DNA from: Pigmentiphaga aceris | GTDB taxonomy: Bacteria; Pseudomonadota; Gammaproteobacteria; Burkholderiales; Burkholderiaceae_B | Direction of reading: 5' to 3' | Length of the DNA: 64,000 bases | NCBI RefSeq assembly: GCF_008119665.1 | Contig: NZ_CP043046.1 | Location: 3,658,001-3,722,000 of the forward strand | Shown here: positions 52,630 to 61,311 of the stretch, in pieces | How positions within the stretch are numbered: the stretch's first letter is position 1 | Layout: every line of letters begins with the position of its first letter | Notes under the pieces: model-generated | Databases searched by the model: none | Told to the model about the DNA's origin: nothing | What the model saw: the letters and a program-made list of their open reading frames with translations, nothing else | Made by a program: the position numbers and the translations under genes

Positions 52630-53838
52630 ATGCTCAATACGCCCTTTGCCCCCTGGCCCGCCTTCACCGCCGAAGAAGTCGATGCCGTTCGCCGCGTGCT
52701 CTTGTCCAATCAGGTCAATTACTGGACGGGCGAAGAAGGCCGCGAATTCGAACGCGAGTTTGCCGAATGGTGCCAAACCGAATACGCGGTGGCGCTGAAC
52801 AACGGCACCCTGGCACTGGACGCCGCGCTGTACGCCCTGGGCATCGGTCCTGGCGACGATGTGATCGTCACGCCGCGCACCTTCTTCGCGTCGGTGTCCT
52901 GCATCGTCAATGCCGGTGCGCGACCGATCTTCGCCGACGTCGATCTGGACAGCCAGAACATCACGGCCGACAGCATCCGTGAGGTGATCACGCCGAACAC
53001 GCGCGCCATCATCTGCGTACACCTGGCGGGCATGCCTTGCGACATGGACCCGATCATGGCGCTTGCCGCCAACCACGGGCTGTACGTGATCGAGGATTGC
53101 GCCCAGGCCCACGGTGCCCGCTACAAAGGCCGCCCGGTCGGCAGCATCGGCCACATCGGCACCTGGTCCTTCTGCCAGGACAAGATCATCAGCACCGGAG
53201 GCGAAGGCGGCATGGTCACCACCAACGACCGCCGCCTGTGGTCGGCCATGTGGTCGTTCAAAGACCACGGCAAATCCTGGGATGCGATCTACAACCGGCA
53301 AAAGCCGTTCGGCTTCAACTGGGTCCACGAATCCTTCGGCACCAACGCGCGCATGCTGGAAGTACAGGCAGCGATCGGGCGCATTCAACTGCGCCGGCTG
53401 GATCAGTGGGTCAGCGCCCGCCAGGCCAATCTTGCGCGCTTGCATGAAACCGCACAGTGGCATCCCGCCGTGCGGGTGCCGGTCACCCCCAATGCGGTCG
53501 AGCATGCGGCCTATCGCGGCTACCTGTTCATCCAACCCGACCAGCTGGCGGCGGGCTGGAATCGCGACCGCATCCTGTCCGAGATCAATGCGGCAGGTGT
53601 GCCCTGCTATCACGGCTCCAGCCCCGAGGTGTATCTGGAACGCGCGTTCTCGGGCACTGGCCTGGTGCCGCCGACCCGGCTGCCCAACGCCGCCTTGCTG
53701 GGTGAAACCAGCCTGGCCTTCCTGGTCCATCCGACCTTGAGCAACGAAGACATGGACAAGACGGTAGCGGCGCTTGACGAAGTGCTGCCGCGTGCCTGCG
53801 CAACAAGAACGCTTCGTCGGCGCGCCACTGCCTGCTAA
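52630..53838 (+). CDS. DegT/DnrJ/EryC1/StrS aminotransferase (PglE-like)
   Basis: PLP-dependent sugar aminotransferase of 402 residues. The PLP lysine is K185 in F-C-Q-D-K-I-I-S-T-G-G-E-G-G, with I-E-D-C-A-Q-A-H-G upstream and Q-A-A-I-G-R-I-Q-L downstream, all family hallmarks. It should aminate C4 of the 4-keto sugar made by the PglF-like enzyme. About 100 non-coding bases separate it from the transferase gene. The C-terminal tail (R-T-L-R-R-R-A-T-A-C) is probably unstructured. Confidence 0.92.
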   Translation: MLNTPFAPWPAFTAEEVDAVRRVLLSNQVNYWTGEEGREFEREFAEWCQTEYAVALNNGTLALDAALYALGIGPGDDVIVTPRTFFASVSCIVNAGARPIFADVDLDSQNITADSIREVITPNTRAIICVHLAGMPCDMDPIMALAANHGLYVIEDCAQAHGARYKGRPVGSIGHIGTWSFCQDKIISTGGEGGMVTTNDRRLWSAMWSFKDHGKSWDAIYNRQKPFGFNWVHESFGTNARMLEVQAAIGRIQLRRLDQWVSARQANLARLHETAQWHPAVRVPVTPNAVEHAAYRGYLFIQPDQLAAGWNRDRILSEINAAGVPCYHGSSPEVYLERAFSGTGLVPPTRLPNAALLGETSLAFLVHPTLSNEDMDKTVAALDEVLPRACATRTLRRRATAC

Positions 53839-53897
53839 CCCCCTTCACCCGCCTGCCTGGCAGGCGGTCGTGCGGATGACTACTCCGGGAATCCAAC

Positions 53898-54929
53898 ATG
53901 TTGAATGACAAGGTATTGATGATCACGGGCGGAACCGGCTCTTTCGGTTGCGCCGTGCTGCGCCGCTTTCTGGACACCCCGGTGTCCGAGATCCGCATCT
54001 TCAGCCGCGACGAGAAAAAGCAGGACGATCTGCGCAAGAAGTACGCGAATCCGAAGCTCAAGTTCTACATCGGCGACGTGCGGGACTACCGCAGCGTGCA
54101 CGATGCCATGCGCAGCGTGGACTACGTCTTCCACGCGGCAGCACTGAAGCAGGTGCCGTCTTGCGAGTTCTTCCCCATGGAAGCGGTCAAGACCAACGTG
54201 CTGGGCACCGACAACGTGCTGGAAGCTGCGATCAAGAACCGTGTTGAACGGGTCATTTGCCTGAGCACCGACAAGGCGGTCTACCCCATCAATGCCATGG
54301 GCACGTCCAAGGCCATGATGGAAAAAGTAATGGTCGCCAAGTCGCGCCTGATCGACAGCGGCACGGTGGTCTGCGCCACGCGTTACGGCAATGTGATGGC
54401 CTCGCGCGGATCGGTCATTCCGCTGTTCGTGGACCAGGTGCGCGCAGGGCGGGCGATCACCATTACCGACCCGTCGATGACACGTTTCATGATGACGCTC
54501 GACGATGCGGTGGACCTGGTGCTGTATGCCTTCCAGCACGGTCGCAACGGCGACATTCTGGTGCAGAAGGCACCTGCCGCAACCATCTCGGTGCTGGCCA
54601 CCGCGCTGATCCAGCTGCTGGATGTCATGGACCACGAAGTGCGGATCATCGGCACGCGCCACGGCGAGAAGCGCTACGAGGTGCTGCTGAGCCGCGAGGA
54701 AATTGTCAACGCCGAAGACCGTGGCAGCTATTTCCGCCTGCCGCCCGACTTGCGCGACCTGAACTACGGCAAGTACGTGGAACAGGGCGAGCCGCGCATT
54801 TCCATGGCGGACGACTACAACTCCCACAACACCACGCGCCTGGACGTCGAGGGCATGAAACGGCTGCTGCTGAAGCTGCCCTTCATTCAGGCCATCACGC
54901 GTGGCGAGCCGGTCTACGCGGAGGACTGA
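53898..54929 (+). CDS. fnlA: UDP-GlcNAc 4,6-dehydratase/5-epimerase for UDP-L-FucNAc
   Basis: Soluble short-type SDR of 343 residues (FnlA/WbjB/CapE). The NAD motif T-G-G-T-G-S-F-G is at residues 10-17 and S-T-D-K-A-V-Y-P-I-N-A-M-G-T-S-K carries the catalytic Met/Lys pair. It is the first enzyme of UDP-N-acetyl-L-fucosamine synthesis, removing water and inverting C5 (further epimerisation follows). The next two genes complete the route, and fnlB begins one base after this stop with GGAGG inside the end of this gene. Confidence 0.93.
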   Translation: MLNDKVLMITGGTGSFGCAVLRRFLDTPVSEIRIFSRDEKKQDDLRKKYANPKLKFYIGDVRDYRSVHDAMRSVDYVFHAAALKQVPSCEFFPMEAVKTNVLGTDNVLEAAIKNRVERVICLSTDKAVYPINAMGTSKAMMEKVMVAKSRLIDSGTVVCATRYGNVMASRGSVIPLFVDQVRAGRAITITDPSMTRFMMTLDDAVDLVLYAFQHGRNGDILVQKAPAATISVLATALIQLLDVMDHEVRIIGTRHGEKRYEVLLSREEIVNAEDRGSYFRLPPDLRDLNYGKYVEQGEPRISMADDYNSHNTTRLDVEGMKRLLLKLPFIQAITRGEPVYAED

Positions 54930-54930
54930 C

Positions 54931-56034
54931 ATGCGTGTCCTGATCACCGGCGCCGACGGATTCATCGCCAAGACCTTGCGCGTGAAGCTGGTGGAGCGGC
55001 CTGACATCGAGGTCTTGTCCTACACCCGCGACGCAGACCCCGCCACCCTGCCCGCGCTGGTGGCGCAAGCCGATGCAGTCATTCATCTGGCAGGCGTGAA
55101 CCAGAGTTCCGACGCCGAAGGCTTTCGGGTCGGCAATGCCGACTTCACCCGCCAATTGGCCGGACTGCTGTATGCCGACGGACGCGCGCTGCCGGTGGTC
55201 ATGGCGTCGGCCGAGCAGACCCGTGTGCAGACACCTTACGCGCGCAGCAAATGGGAAGCCGAACAGGTGCTGAAGGCCTACGCGACGGCAACCGGTGCAC
55301 AGGTCTACATCTACCGTCTGCCCACGGTATTTGGCAAATGGGCAGCGCCAGATCGGCATTCAACCATTGCCACCTGGTGCCGAGACATTGCCACGGGCCA
55401 GGCCGTCACGATTGACGACCCGGCAGAGCGCCTGCGTCTGGTGTATGTGGACGATGTGGCCGACGAGTTCATCCGTGTGCTGCAAGACCGGCCCGTGCTT
55501 GAACACCCCAGGGTGCCGGTGGAATACACCAGCACAGCAGGGGAAGTGCTGAACGCCTTGCGCGCATTTCGCGCGAGTCGCGCCACGCTTGCCACGCCTG
55601 ATGTCGGCACCGGCCTGCTGCGCGCACTGCATGCGACCTATCTGAGCTACCTGCCGCCCGACGAATTCAGCTATCGCATTCCCCGCCACGCAGATGCGCG
55701 CGGTGCATTTGTCGAGGTGCTGAAGACGCCCCACGCCGGCCAGTTCTCGTTCTTCACCGCCGGGCCGGGCGTAACGCGTGGGGGGCACTACCACCACTCG
55801 AAGACCGAGAAATTCCTGGTGTTGCGCGGCCGCGCGCACTTCCGGTTTCGACAGATCGTCAGCGGCCTGACACACCAGATCCACACCGACGGCGACACGC
55901 CCGAAGTGGTGGAAACCGTCCCCGGCTGGACCCATGACATCACCAACGTGGGCGATCAGGAATTGATCGTCATGTTGTGGGCCAACGAGGTGTTCGATCG
56001 CGACCGGCCCGACACCATCGCGGCGGCGCTTTGA
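54931..56034 (+). CDS. fnlB: UDP-2-acetamido-2,6-dideoxy-hexulose reductase with cupin domain
   Basis: Bifunctional FnlB/WbjC/CapF protein of 367 residues: N-terminal SDR (V-L-I-T-G-A-D-G-F-I-A-K, residues 3-14; later Y-A-R-S-K) and C-terminal cupin (about 245-367) with G-G-H-Y-H-H-S-K-T-E-K-F. The cupin epimerises C3 and the SDR reduces C4 to give UDP-N-acetyl-L-pneumosamine. ATG 54931 has GGAGG 7 bases upstream and is preferred over GTG 54901. Second of the fnlABC trio. Confidence 0.93.
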   Translation: MRVLITGADGFIAKTLRVKLVERPDIEVLSYTRDADPATLPALVAQADAVIHLAGVNQSSDAEGFRVGNADFTRQLAGLLYADGRALPVVMASAEQTRVQTPYARSKWEAEQVLKAYATATGAQVYIYRLPTVFGKWAAPDRHSTIATWCRDIATGQAVTIDDPAERLRLVYVDDVADEFIRVLQDRPVLEHPRVPVEYTSTAGEVLNALRAFRASRATLATPDVGTGLLRALHATYLSYLPPDEFSYRIPRHADARGAFVEVLKTPHAGQFSFFTAGPGVTRGGHYHHSKTEKFLVLRGRAHFRFRQIVSGLTHQIHTDGDTPEVVETVPGWTHDITNVGDQELIVMLWANEVFDRDRPDTIAAAL

Positions 56035-56113
56035 TTGCTCTACCCGCTCTCACCTTGCTCACCGTTGTTCGTCCGCTCTCCCACTGCTCACCTCTCTTTC
56101 GGATTCGCACTTC

Positions 56114-57253
56114 ATGAAAAAACTCAAGGTAGCCACCGTGGTCGGCACACGACCCGAAATCATCCGCATGTCGCGCGTCATTGCTGCGCTCGACGAAAGC
56201 GCCGACCATATTCTGGTTCACACCGGCCAGAACTACGACCATGAGCTGAACGGCATCTTCTTCGAAGACCTGCAGATCCGCTCACCGGACCACTTCCTGG
56301 AAGCAGCGGGCGGCAATGCGGCGGAGACCATCGGCAAAGTCATCATGGCAGTCGACAAGGTCTTTGCCGAGACCAAGCCCGACGCCTTGCTGATCCTGGG
56401 CGACACCAACAGCTGCCTGGCCGCCATTGCCGCCAAGCGCCGCAAGATTCCGATCTTCCACATGGAAGCCGGCAACCGCTGCTTCGACCAGCGTGTGCCC
56501 GAAGAAACCAACCGCACCATCGTTGACCACATCGCCGATGTGAACCTGCCCTACAGCGCCATCGCACGCGAGTACCTGTTGCGTGAAGGCCTGCCGCCCG
56601 ACCGCGTGATCAAGACCGGCAGCCCGATGTTCGAAGTGCTGAATCATTACCGCGACCGCATCGAGCAATCCGACGTGCTGGAACGGCTGGGCCTGGAAGA
56701 AGGACGCTATTTCGTCTTCAGCACCCACCGCGAAGAAAACGTCGATTCCGAACAGAACTTCGGCAAGCTGATTGCCGTGCTGCGCGGCATGGCCGAGGCC
56801 TTCGATGACCCGATCATCGTGTCCACCCACCCGCGTACCCGCAAACGCATCGACGCCGCCGGCATCGAGCTGCCGCCATCGGTGCGCCTGCTGAAACCAC
56901 TGTGCTTCAGCGACTACGTGACGCTGCAATGCCATGCGCGCGCCGTGCTGTCGGACAGCGGCACGATCACCGAGGAATCGTCGATTCTGAACTTCCCGGC
57001 ACTGAACATTCGTGAAGCGCACGAGCGGCCAGAAGGCATGGAAGAAGCGGCAGTGATGATGACCGGGCTGGAACTGCCGCGCATCTTGCAGTCGCTGGCC
57101 ATTCTCGATCGGGAAGGCAAGGAGCAGCGCGACGACAACCAGCGCCTGATCCGGCAAGTGGACGACTACAGCATGCCCAACGTGGCCGCCAAGGTCGTGC
57201 GCATCATCCACAGCTACACCGACTACGTGAACCACGTCGTCTGGAAGCGTTGA
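56114..57253 (+). CDS. fnlC: UDP-N-acetylglucosamine 2-epimerase family enzyme for UDP-L-FucNAc
   Basis: Non-hydrolysing 2-epimerase of 379 residues (FnlC/WbjD/CapG). V-G-T-R-P-E-I-I-R at 10-18, H-T-G-Q-N-Y-D about 37-43, H-M-E-A-G-N-R about 118 and S-D-S-G-T-I-T-E-E-S about 284 are the family blocks. It inverts C2 of the last intermediate to yield UDP-N-acetyl-L-fucosamine. Third of the trio, 79 bases after fnlB; the glycosyltransferase follows after 7 bases. Confidence 0.93.
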   Translation: MKKLKVATVVGTRPEIIRMSRVIAALDESADHILVHTGQNYDHELNGIFFEDLQIRSPDHFLEAAGGNAAETIGKVIMAVDKVFAETKPDALLILGDTNSCLAAIAAKRRKIPIFHMEAGNRCFDQRVPEETNRTIVDHIADVNLPYSAIAREYLLREGLPPDRVIKTGSPMFEVLNHYRDRIEQSDVLERLGLEEGRYFVFSTHREENVDSEQNFGKLIAVLRGMAEAFDDPIIVSTHPRTRKRIDAAGIELPPSVRLLKPLCFSDYVTLQCHARAVLSDSGTITEESSILNFPALNIREAHERPEGMEEAAVMMTGLELPRILQSLAILDREGKEQRDDNQRLIRQVDDYSMPNVAAKVVRIIHSYTDYVNHVVWKR

Positions 57254-57260
57254 GGGCACC

Positions 57261-58565
57261 ATGAAAACCGTCAATGACCGTTCTGCCGATATGAATGACG
57301 ATGCCCCTGGTTCACGGGCCGACCTGCCGGCAGTGTCGGCCGGTCGCCCGCTGAACATTCTGATCATCACGCAGTGGTTCGAGCCGGAACCCTCGGCCAA
57401 AGGGCTGGCCTTTGCCAAGGCCTTGCGCGACCAGGGGCATTCGGTAGAGGTCTTGACGGGCTTTCCGAACTACCCGGGCGGCAAGCTGTATCCGGGCTAT
57501 CGGCTGAAGCCGGTGCGGGTCGACACCATCGACGATATTCGTGTGGTGCGCGCTCCGCTCTACCCCAGTCACGACAGTTCAGCGTTGCGCCGCATTTTCA
57601 ACTATGCCTCGTTTGCGGCGTCGGCGTTGATCGTTGGCATGCTGTGCACCAAGCGGCCGGATGTGATCTACATCTATCACTTGCCTGCCACGACTGGCGT
57701 GGCCGGTGCGTTGATGTCGAAGCTGCGCGGTGCGCCGTTTGTGTTCGATGTGCAGGACCTGTGGCCTGATACCTTGCGCGCGACCGGCATGATGCAGAAC
57801 CGCCATGCACTGGCGCTGGTCGAACGGGTGTGCCAGTTTGTCTATCGGCGTGCGGCGCGCATTGTGGCGGTGTCGGCTGGTATCCGCGACACGCTGGTGT
57901 CGCGCGGCGTGCCGGCGGAGAAGATCGATGTGATCTACAACTGGTGCGATGAGCAGGCGATTCACGAGGGTACGTCTGCCCCTGCGCCGGCGATCATGGC
58001 GAACCGGTTCAACATTGTGTTTGCGGGAACGATGGGGAAGGCGCAGGCATTAGAAGCAGTGTTGCAGGCTGCCAAGCGGGTGGGTGCGATTCACCCGGAG
58101 ATTCAGTTTGTGTTCATTGGCAGCGGGGTTGAGCTGGAGAAGCTGAAGAGCTTGAAGCATCAGCTGGAGCTGGACAATGTGGTGTTCGTGCCGCGCGTGC
58201 GCAGTCAGGAGATTGGTGCTTTCTTGAAGGCGGCGGATGCGTTGCTGGTTCACTTGCGTGACGATCCGCTGTTTGAGATTACGATTCCGTCGAAAATTCA
58301 GGCCTACTTGGCGGTGGGGAGGCCGATTCTGTTGGCGGTGAAGGGGGATGCGGCGGCGATCATTGCGGATGGTCAGTGTGGGGTGGTTGCGCAGCCGGAG
58401 GATCCTGCTGATATTGCGGCGGCGGCATGCAAGCTGTACACCATGGGGGAGGCTAGTCGTCAGACGTTGGCAGCTAATGCGGGCAAGCATTATCTGCAGC
58501 ATTTTTCGCTGGCGATTGGGGCTCGGCGGTCGATGGATTCGCTTATCAAGGCGGTTCGGGATTGA
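57261..58565 (+). CDS. Glycosyltransferase family 4, WbuB-like (probable L-FucNAc transferase)
   Basis: GT-B glycosyltransferase of 434 residues resembling WbuB, the putative FucNAc transferase that accompanies fnlABC in enterobacterial O-antigens. The N-terminal block (I-L-I-I-T-Q-W-F-E-P-E-P, about 33-44) and the D-V-Q-D-L-W-P-D motif are typical. The first 25 residues are weak; ATG 57291 is an alternative start. Codon use and G+C change visibly in the last third (fewer C-ending codons), where the gene approaches the repeat region. It closes the plus-strand half of the locus. Confidence 0.88.
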   Translation: MKTVNDRSADMNDDAPGSRADLPAVSAGRPLNILIITQWFEPEPSAKGLAFAKALRDQGHSVEVLTGFPNYPGGKLYPGYRLKPVRVDTIDDIRVVRAPLYPSHDSSALRRIFNYASFAASALIVGMLCTKRPDVIYIYHLPATTGVAGALMSKLRGAPFVFDVQDLWPDTLRATGMMQNRHALALVERVCQFVYRRAARIVAVSAGIRDTLVSRGVPAEKIDVIYNWCDEQAIHEGTSAPAPAIMANRFNIVFAGTMGKAQALEAVLQAAKRVGAIHPEIQFVFIGSGVELEKLKSLKHQLELDNVVFVPRVRSQEIGAFLKAADALLVHLRDDPLFEITIPSKIQAYLAVGRPILLAVKGDAAAIIADGQCGVVAQPEDPADIAAAACKLYTMGEASRQTLAANAGKHYLQHFSLAIGARRSMDSLIKAVRD

Positions 58566-58634
58566 TGCTTTTGCACTGGTTTGGCGGTTCTTGAGCTGGT
58601 CGTGGTTTGCTCGTGACGGTGTAAGCGCTGTTGA

Positions 58635-59012
58635 GCCAGTCGCGGGTGGTGGGGCCGGATTGGCTGCCCCGCTGGACTTTGGCGTCGGGACTCCCGCCCT
58701 CCACCTCGTCCAGAAGGGCAGCCAATCCGGCCCCACCACCCACGCCTTCAAAACGGCTTGGTTAAAAGCAGATCCCGCCTTTGGGCAGTGTGCGTTTTTT
58801 TGGCTGCCGGGTGCTGGAATTAGTTCTCGGCATCCGTGGGCCACCATTCTTGAACGCCACGCGACTGGCCCTGGGGATTGGCTGGCCAGGTCGCCACGAA
58901 GCGGCTCAGCGGCTCACGCATCGGGCCGTTCTTTAAAGGCCTTTCAGAGCAGCGCCACTCAAGAATATTCGCGCGTCTGCTTGGCGGTGAGGTGACTTGG
59001 AAGCGGGTGGCC
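58635..59012 (+). repeat. Left arm of large inverted repeat, with nested hairpin
   Basis: Pairs with 59298-59678 on the other strand by eye. It opens with GCCAGTCGCGGGTGG and ends with GAAGCGGGTGGCCGC. Within it lies a perfect 26-base inverted repeat (58644-58669 with 58716-58741, 46-base spacer), followed by about 270 bases that also match the right arm with scattered substitutions. Confidence 0.8.
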
Positions 59013-59297
59013 GCGCACTAGGTAATGCGACGAAAAGGCGGGGCGTTGAAGGTTGGCGCTTTGAAGGCTGCACATTGAACGTTCGGGGCGATGACGAACG
59101 GGGGACTGTCAGAATTTCTGTGTGCAAGGCTCGTCCAACAGCCCTCCGCACAGTTGAGCGCGTCAGGCTGACAACGCCCCGGTGGTGTTGATCTCGTCGC
59201 AAGGCAAGCGCCTCGACCAACGCGCAGCAAAAGCGTTTTCACGAGATCAGCCGCCAGCGCCACGATCGTCGCTGCCGCTCTCGGCATGCCGTGACGC

Positions 59298-59678
59298 GGC
59301 GGCCACCCGCTTCGATGTCACCCCACCATCAAGCAGGAGCGCAAATTTTCTTGAGTGGAGCTGCCGTAAAAGGCCGCTGAAGAACCCACCGAATCAAGAG
59401 CCGGAGAGCTCGCTTCGTGGCGACCTGGCCAGCCAATCCCCGGGGCCAACCGCGAGGCGATCTAGAACGGTGGCCACCGAATGCCGAGAACCGATTCCAG
59501 CACCAAGCAGCCAGAAAATCAGTACGCGCCCAAAGGCGGGATCTGCTTTTAACCAAGCCGTTTTGAAGGCGTGGGTGGTGGGGCCGGGTTGGCTGCCCTT
59601 CTGGACGAGGTGGAGGGCGGAGACCCGACGCCAAGGTCAAGCGGGGCAGCCAACCCGGCCCCACCACCCGCGACTGGC
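59298..59678 (-). repeat. Right arm of large inverted repeat, with nested hairpin
   Basis: Reverse complement counterpart of 58635-59012. Its own 26-base inverted repeat is at 59573-59598 and 59644-59669 (45-base spacer). Relative to the left copy, one base differs in each arm of the hairpin (GGATTGG/CCAATCC against GGGTTGG/CCAACCC), so the pairing is preserved. Confidence 0.8.
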
Positions 59679-59698
59679 AGAAGAACAACCACACCGCC

Positions 59699-60919
59699 TC
59701 AAGCAGAAGCATCCGGCAAGCCCCTGGCAACTCTCCACCTGCGCAGCACAGAATTGAACAAAGCACGATTCGCCTCTATCACCTTCGGATCACTCAGCCG
59801 CTCACGCGCCCGTGCCCGCACACGCTCCCTGCCCTGCCGCCGCTGCCCGACATCAAGCGCCGCCAGCTCATCGATCCGCCGCGCAAACACCTCCGGCGCA
59901 TCCAAGGGGACATCCCACCCTAAGCCCTCTGCAGCCAGATTGAGCCACGGCGTCTGATCACTCACCAACACCGGCGTGCCCACACTCAGACACTCGCCAA
60001 TCACCTGCCCATAACTTTCGCCCCGCGTCGGGAACAAAAACAAGTCATAGCGCGAGAAAATCCGCTCCACGTCCTCGGCCGGCGCATCCCCGCAATAGGT
60101 CACGCGCACATTCGCCGGCAAAGCCTTGGCCAAGGCCCGGCATTCTGCCCAGTATTCGCCGTCCTCAACAGGCCCATAGATATCGAAGCTGACATCCGCT
60201 TGCACCAGGGCCAGCACACACAACGCAAAGTCGAGATTCTTCTTGCGCGAAATGCGCGACAGGAACACCAGTTTTACGCTGCGCGTGGCGGTCTGGTCTG
60301 ACGACTCTTCGACGGTGGGCACAACTGCCGGCACTGCGGCTTCGGCATAACGGCGCGGCAGGTCGATGGCGATTTCCACGGCCTCAGCAGGCAGTTTCAA
60401 CACATTAAGAATGGCCAGCTTTTCGTGTTCGCTCGCGGCCTGGAAGGTGGCGTCGCGGTACAGGCCCAGCAGGCCGGCCAGGAAGATGTAGGCGCGCTTG
60501 CGCCAGGGTTTCAAGGCCAGTGCACCTGGTGAGAACTCGCCACGGGGGGCGAGGAAAAGCGGTGCGTCCGATACGCGAGCGAAGCGGCGCAGCATCAAGG
60601 GCAAGATGCTGAAGCGGCGGTCGAAGAAGCTGTTCAGGTAGATCGCGTCGTGGGGAGTTTGCTCGATCAGGGCTTGTATCGCGGCAAACGGCGCTTCGTT
60701 GTCAACGTAGCAGACGCGGGCACGGCCTACTTGATTCCAGCAATTACGAGTCACGCCCGGGTACGGCTCGGCGTCGCCCAGATCGCGGTCACGCGTGACG
60801 ATCCAGAATTCGAAATCGTCGGACAAGGTGTCGACCATGTTGGCAATGGTGCGCAACTGGCCGCCAGACTTGTGGCCTGGCAGGTAGTGTCCGACGAAGG
60901 TCAGGATTTTGGTGGTCAT
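59699..60919 (-). CDS. Glycosyltransferase family 4
   Basis: GT-B glycosyltransferase of 406 residues. The N-terminus (T-F-V-G-H-Y-L-P-G-H-K-S-G-G) contains the acceptor loop and the C-terminal nucleotide-sugar domain contains G-E-S-Y-G-Q-V-I-G-E, the E-x7-E motif of family 4, with R-I-S-R-K-K-N-L before it. It adds one sugar of the repeat unit; donor unknown. It is the last gene of the minus-strand half, about 300 bases after the flippase gene. Confidence 0.88.
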   Translation of the reverse strand: MTTKILTFVGHYLPGHKSGGQLRTIANMVDTLSDDFEFWIVTRDRDLGDAEPYPGVTRNCWNQVGRARVCYVDNEAPFAAIQALIEQTPHDAIYLNSFFDRRFSILPLMLRRFARVSDAPLFLAPRGEFSPGALALKPWRKRAYIFLAGLLGLYRDATFQAASEHEKLAILNVLKLPAEAVEIAIDLPRRYAEAAVPAVVPTVEESSDQTATRSVKLVFLSRISRKKNLDFALCVLALVQADVSFDIYGPVEDGEYWAECRALAKALPANVRVTYCGDAPAEDVERIFSRYDLFLFPTRGESYGQVIGECLSVGTPVLVSDQTPWLNLAAEGLGWDVPLDAPEVFARRIDELAALDVGQRRQGRERVRARARERLSDPKVIEANRALFNSVLRRWRVARGLPDASA

Positions 60920-61217
60920 GCCGGCAGTCTCCGTCGAGAGGTCGAGGATGTGTGACGAGGGTGTATGACGAGAAAATAGGTCGAAGGTCTAGGACGAAAC
61001 AGCAGGTCTGAACAGCGAGACGAAGACGCAACTCGGACAAACTCTTCGGAACAAGCAGGTCGAAAATCTGAGACGACTAAGGACATCAAAGCAATCAGGA
61101 ATGCAGAGAAACCGCTGCAACTTCTTCACGGCAGCGACCGCAAGCTCAACAGCAACTGCTTCCCGTACGACTAAGCCACCAGGATCGAACCCCGACGCTG
61201 CGAACATCAACCCGCTA
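60920..61217. other. Intergenic region with a decayed copy of the flippase gene tail
   Basis: About 300 bases between the flippase stop and the glycosyltransferase start. Positions 61131-61215 are a diverged copy of the flippase 3' end (61223-61311), now without the reading frame. The rest (60930-61125) is purine-rich with recurring GGTCGA and GACGA words, and holds no gene. The glycosyltransferase ribosome site must lie at its left end. Confidence 0.7.
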
Positions 61218-61311
61218 TCAAGGCGGTGTCTGCACGCTCAACGGCAACTGCCTCCGATACGACCAGGCCATCAGGATCGAATACCCCGACGCGGCAAACA
61301 TCAAGCCAGCC
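61131..61311. repeat. Tandem duplication of the flippase gene 3' end
   Basis: Copy 1 (61223-61311) codes the last residues of the flippase; copy 2 (61131-61215) follows directly downstream in the gene's sense. They align over about 85 bases with some 15-20 differences by eye. Copy 2 lacks two bases of the G-G-G-T-A-T-T-C stretch, which breaks the frame. Confidence 0.75.

Larger units (their letters stand above)
58566..59698. other. Non-coding repeat region between converging polysaccharide operons
   Basis: About 1.13 kb between the stop of the WbuB-like gene and the stop of the minus-strand glycosyltransferase. It consists of a left arm (about 58635-59012), a central part (about 59013-59297) without recognised features, and a right arm (about 59298-59678) that is the reverse complement of the left at roughly four bases in five. 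Short frames here (G-G-G-A-G-L-A-A-L-L-D-E-V-E-G-G) arise from the hairpin sequence itself and are not called as genes. Confidence 0.8.

Noticed and set aside
58348..58995. A 215-codon plus-strand frame starting inside the WbuB-like gene and running into the repeat region
   Set aside because: It overlaps a conserved gene in another frame and its second half is the hairpin sequence. Similar short frames in both repeat arms explain its peptide.
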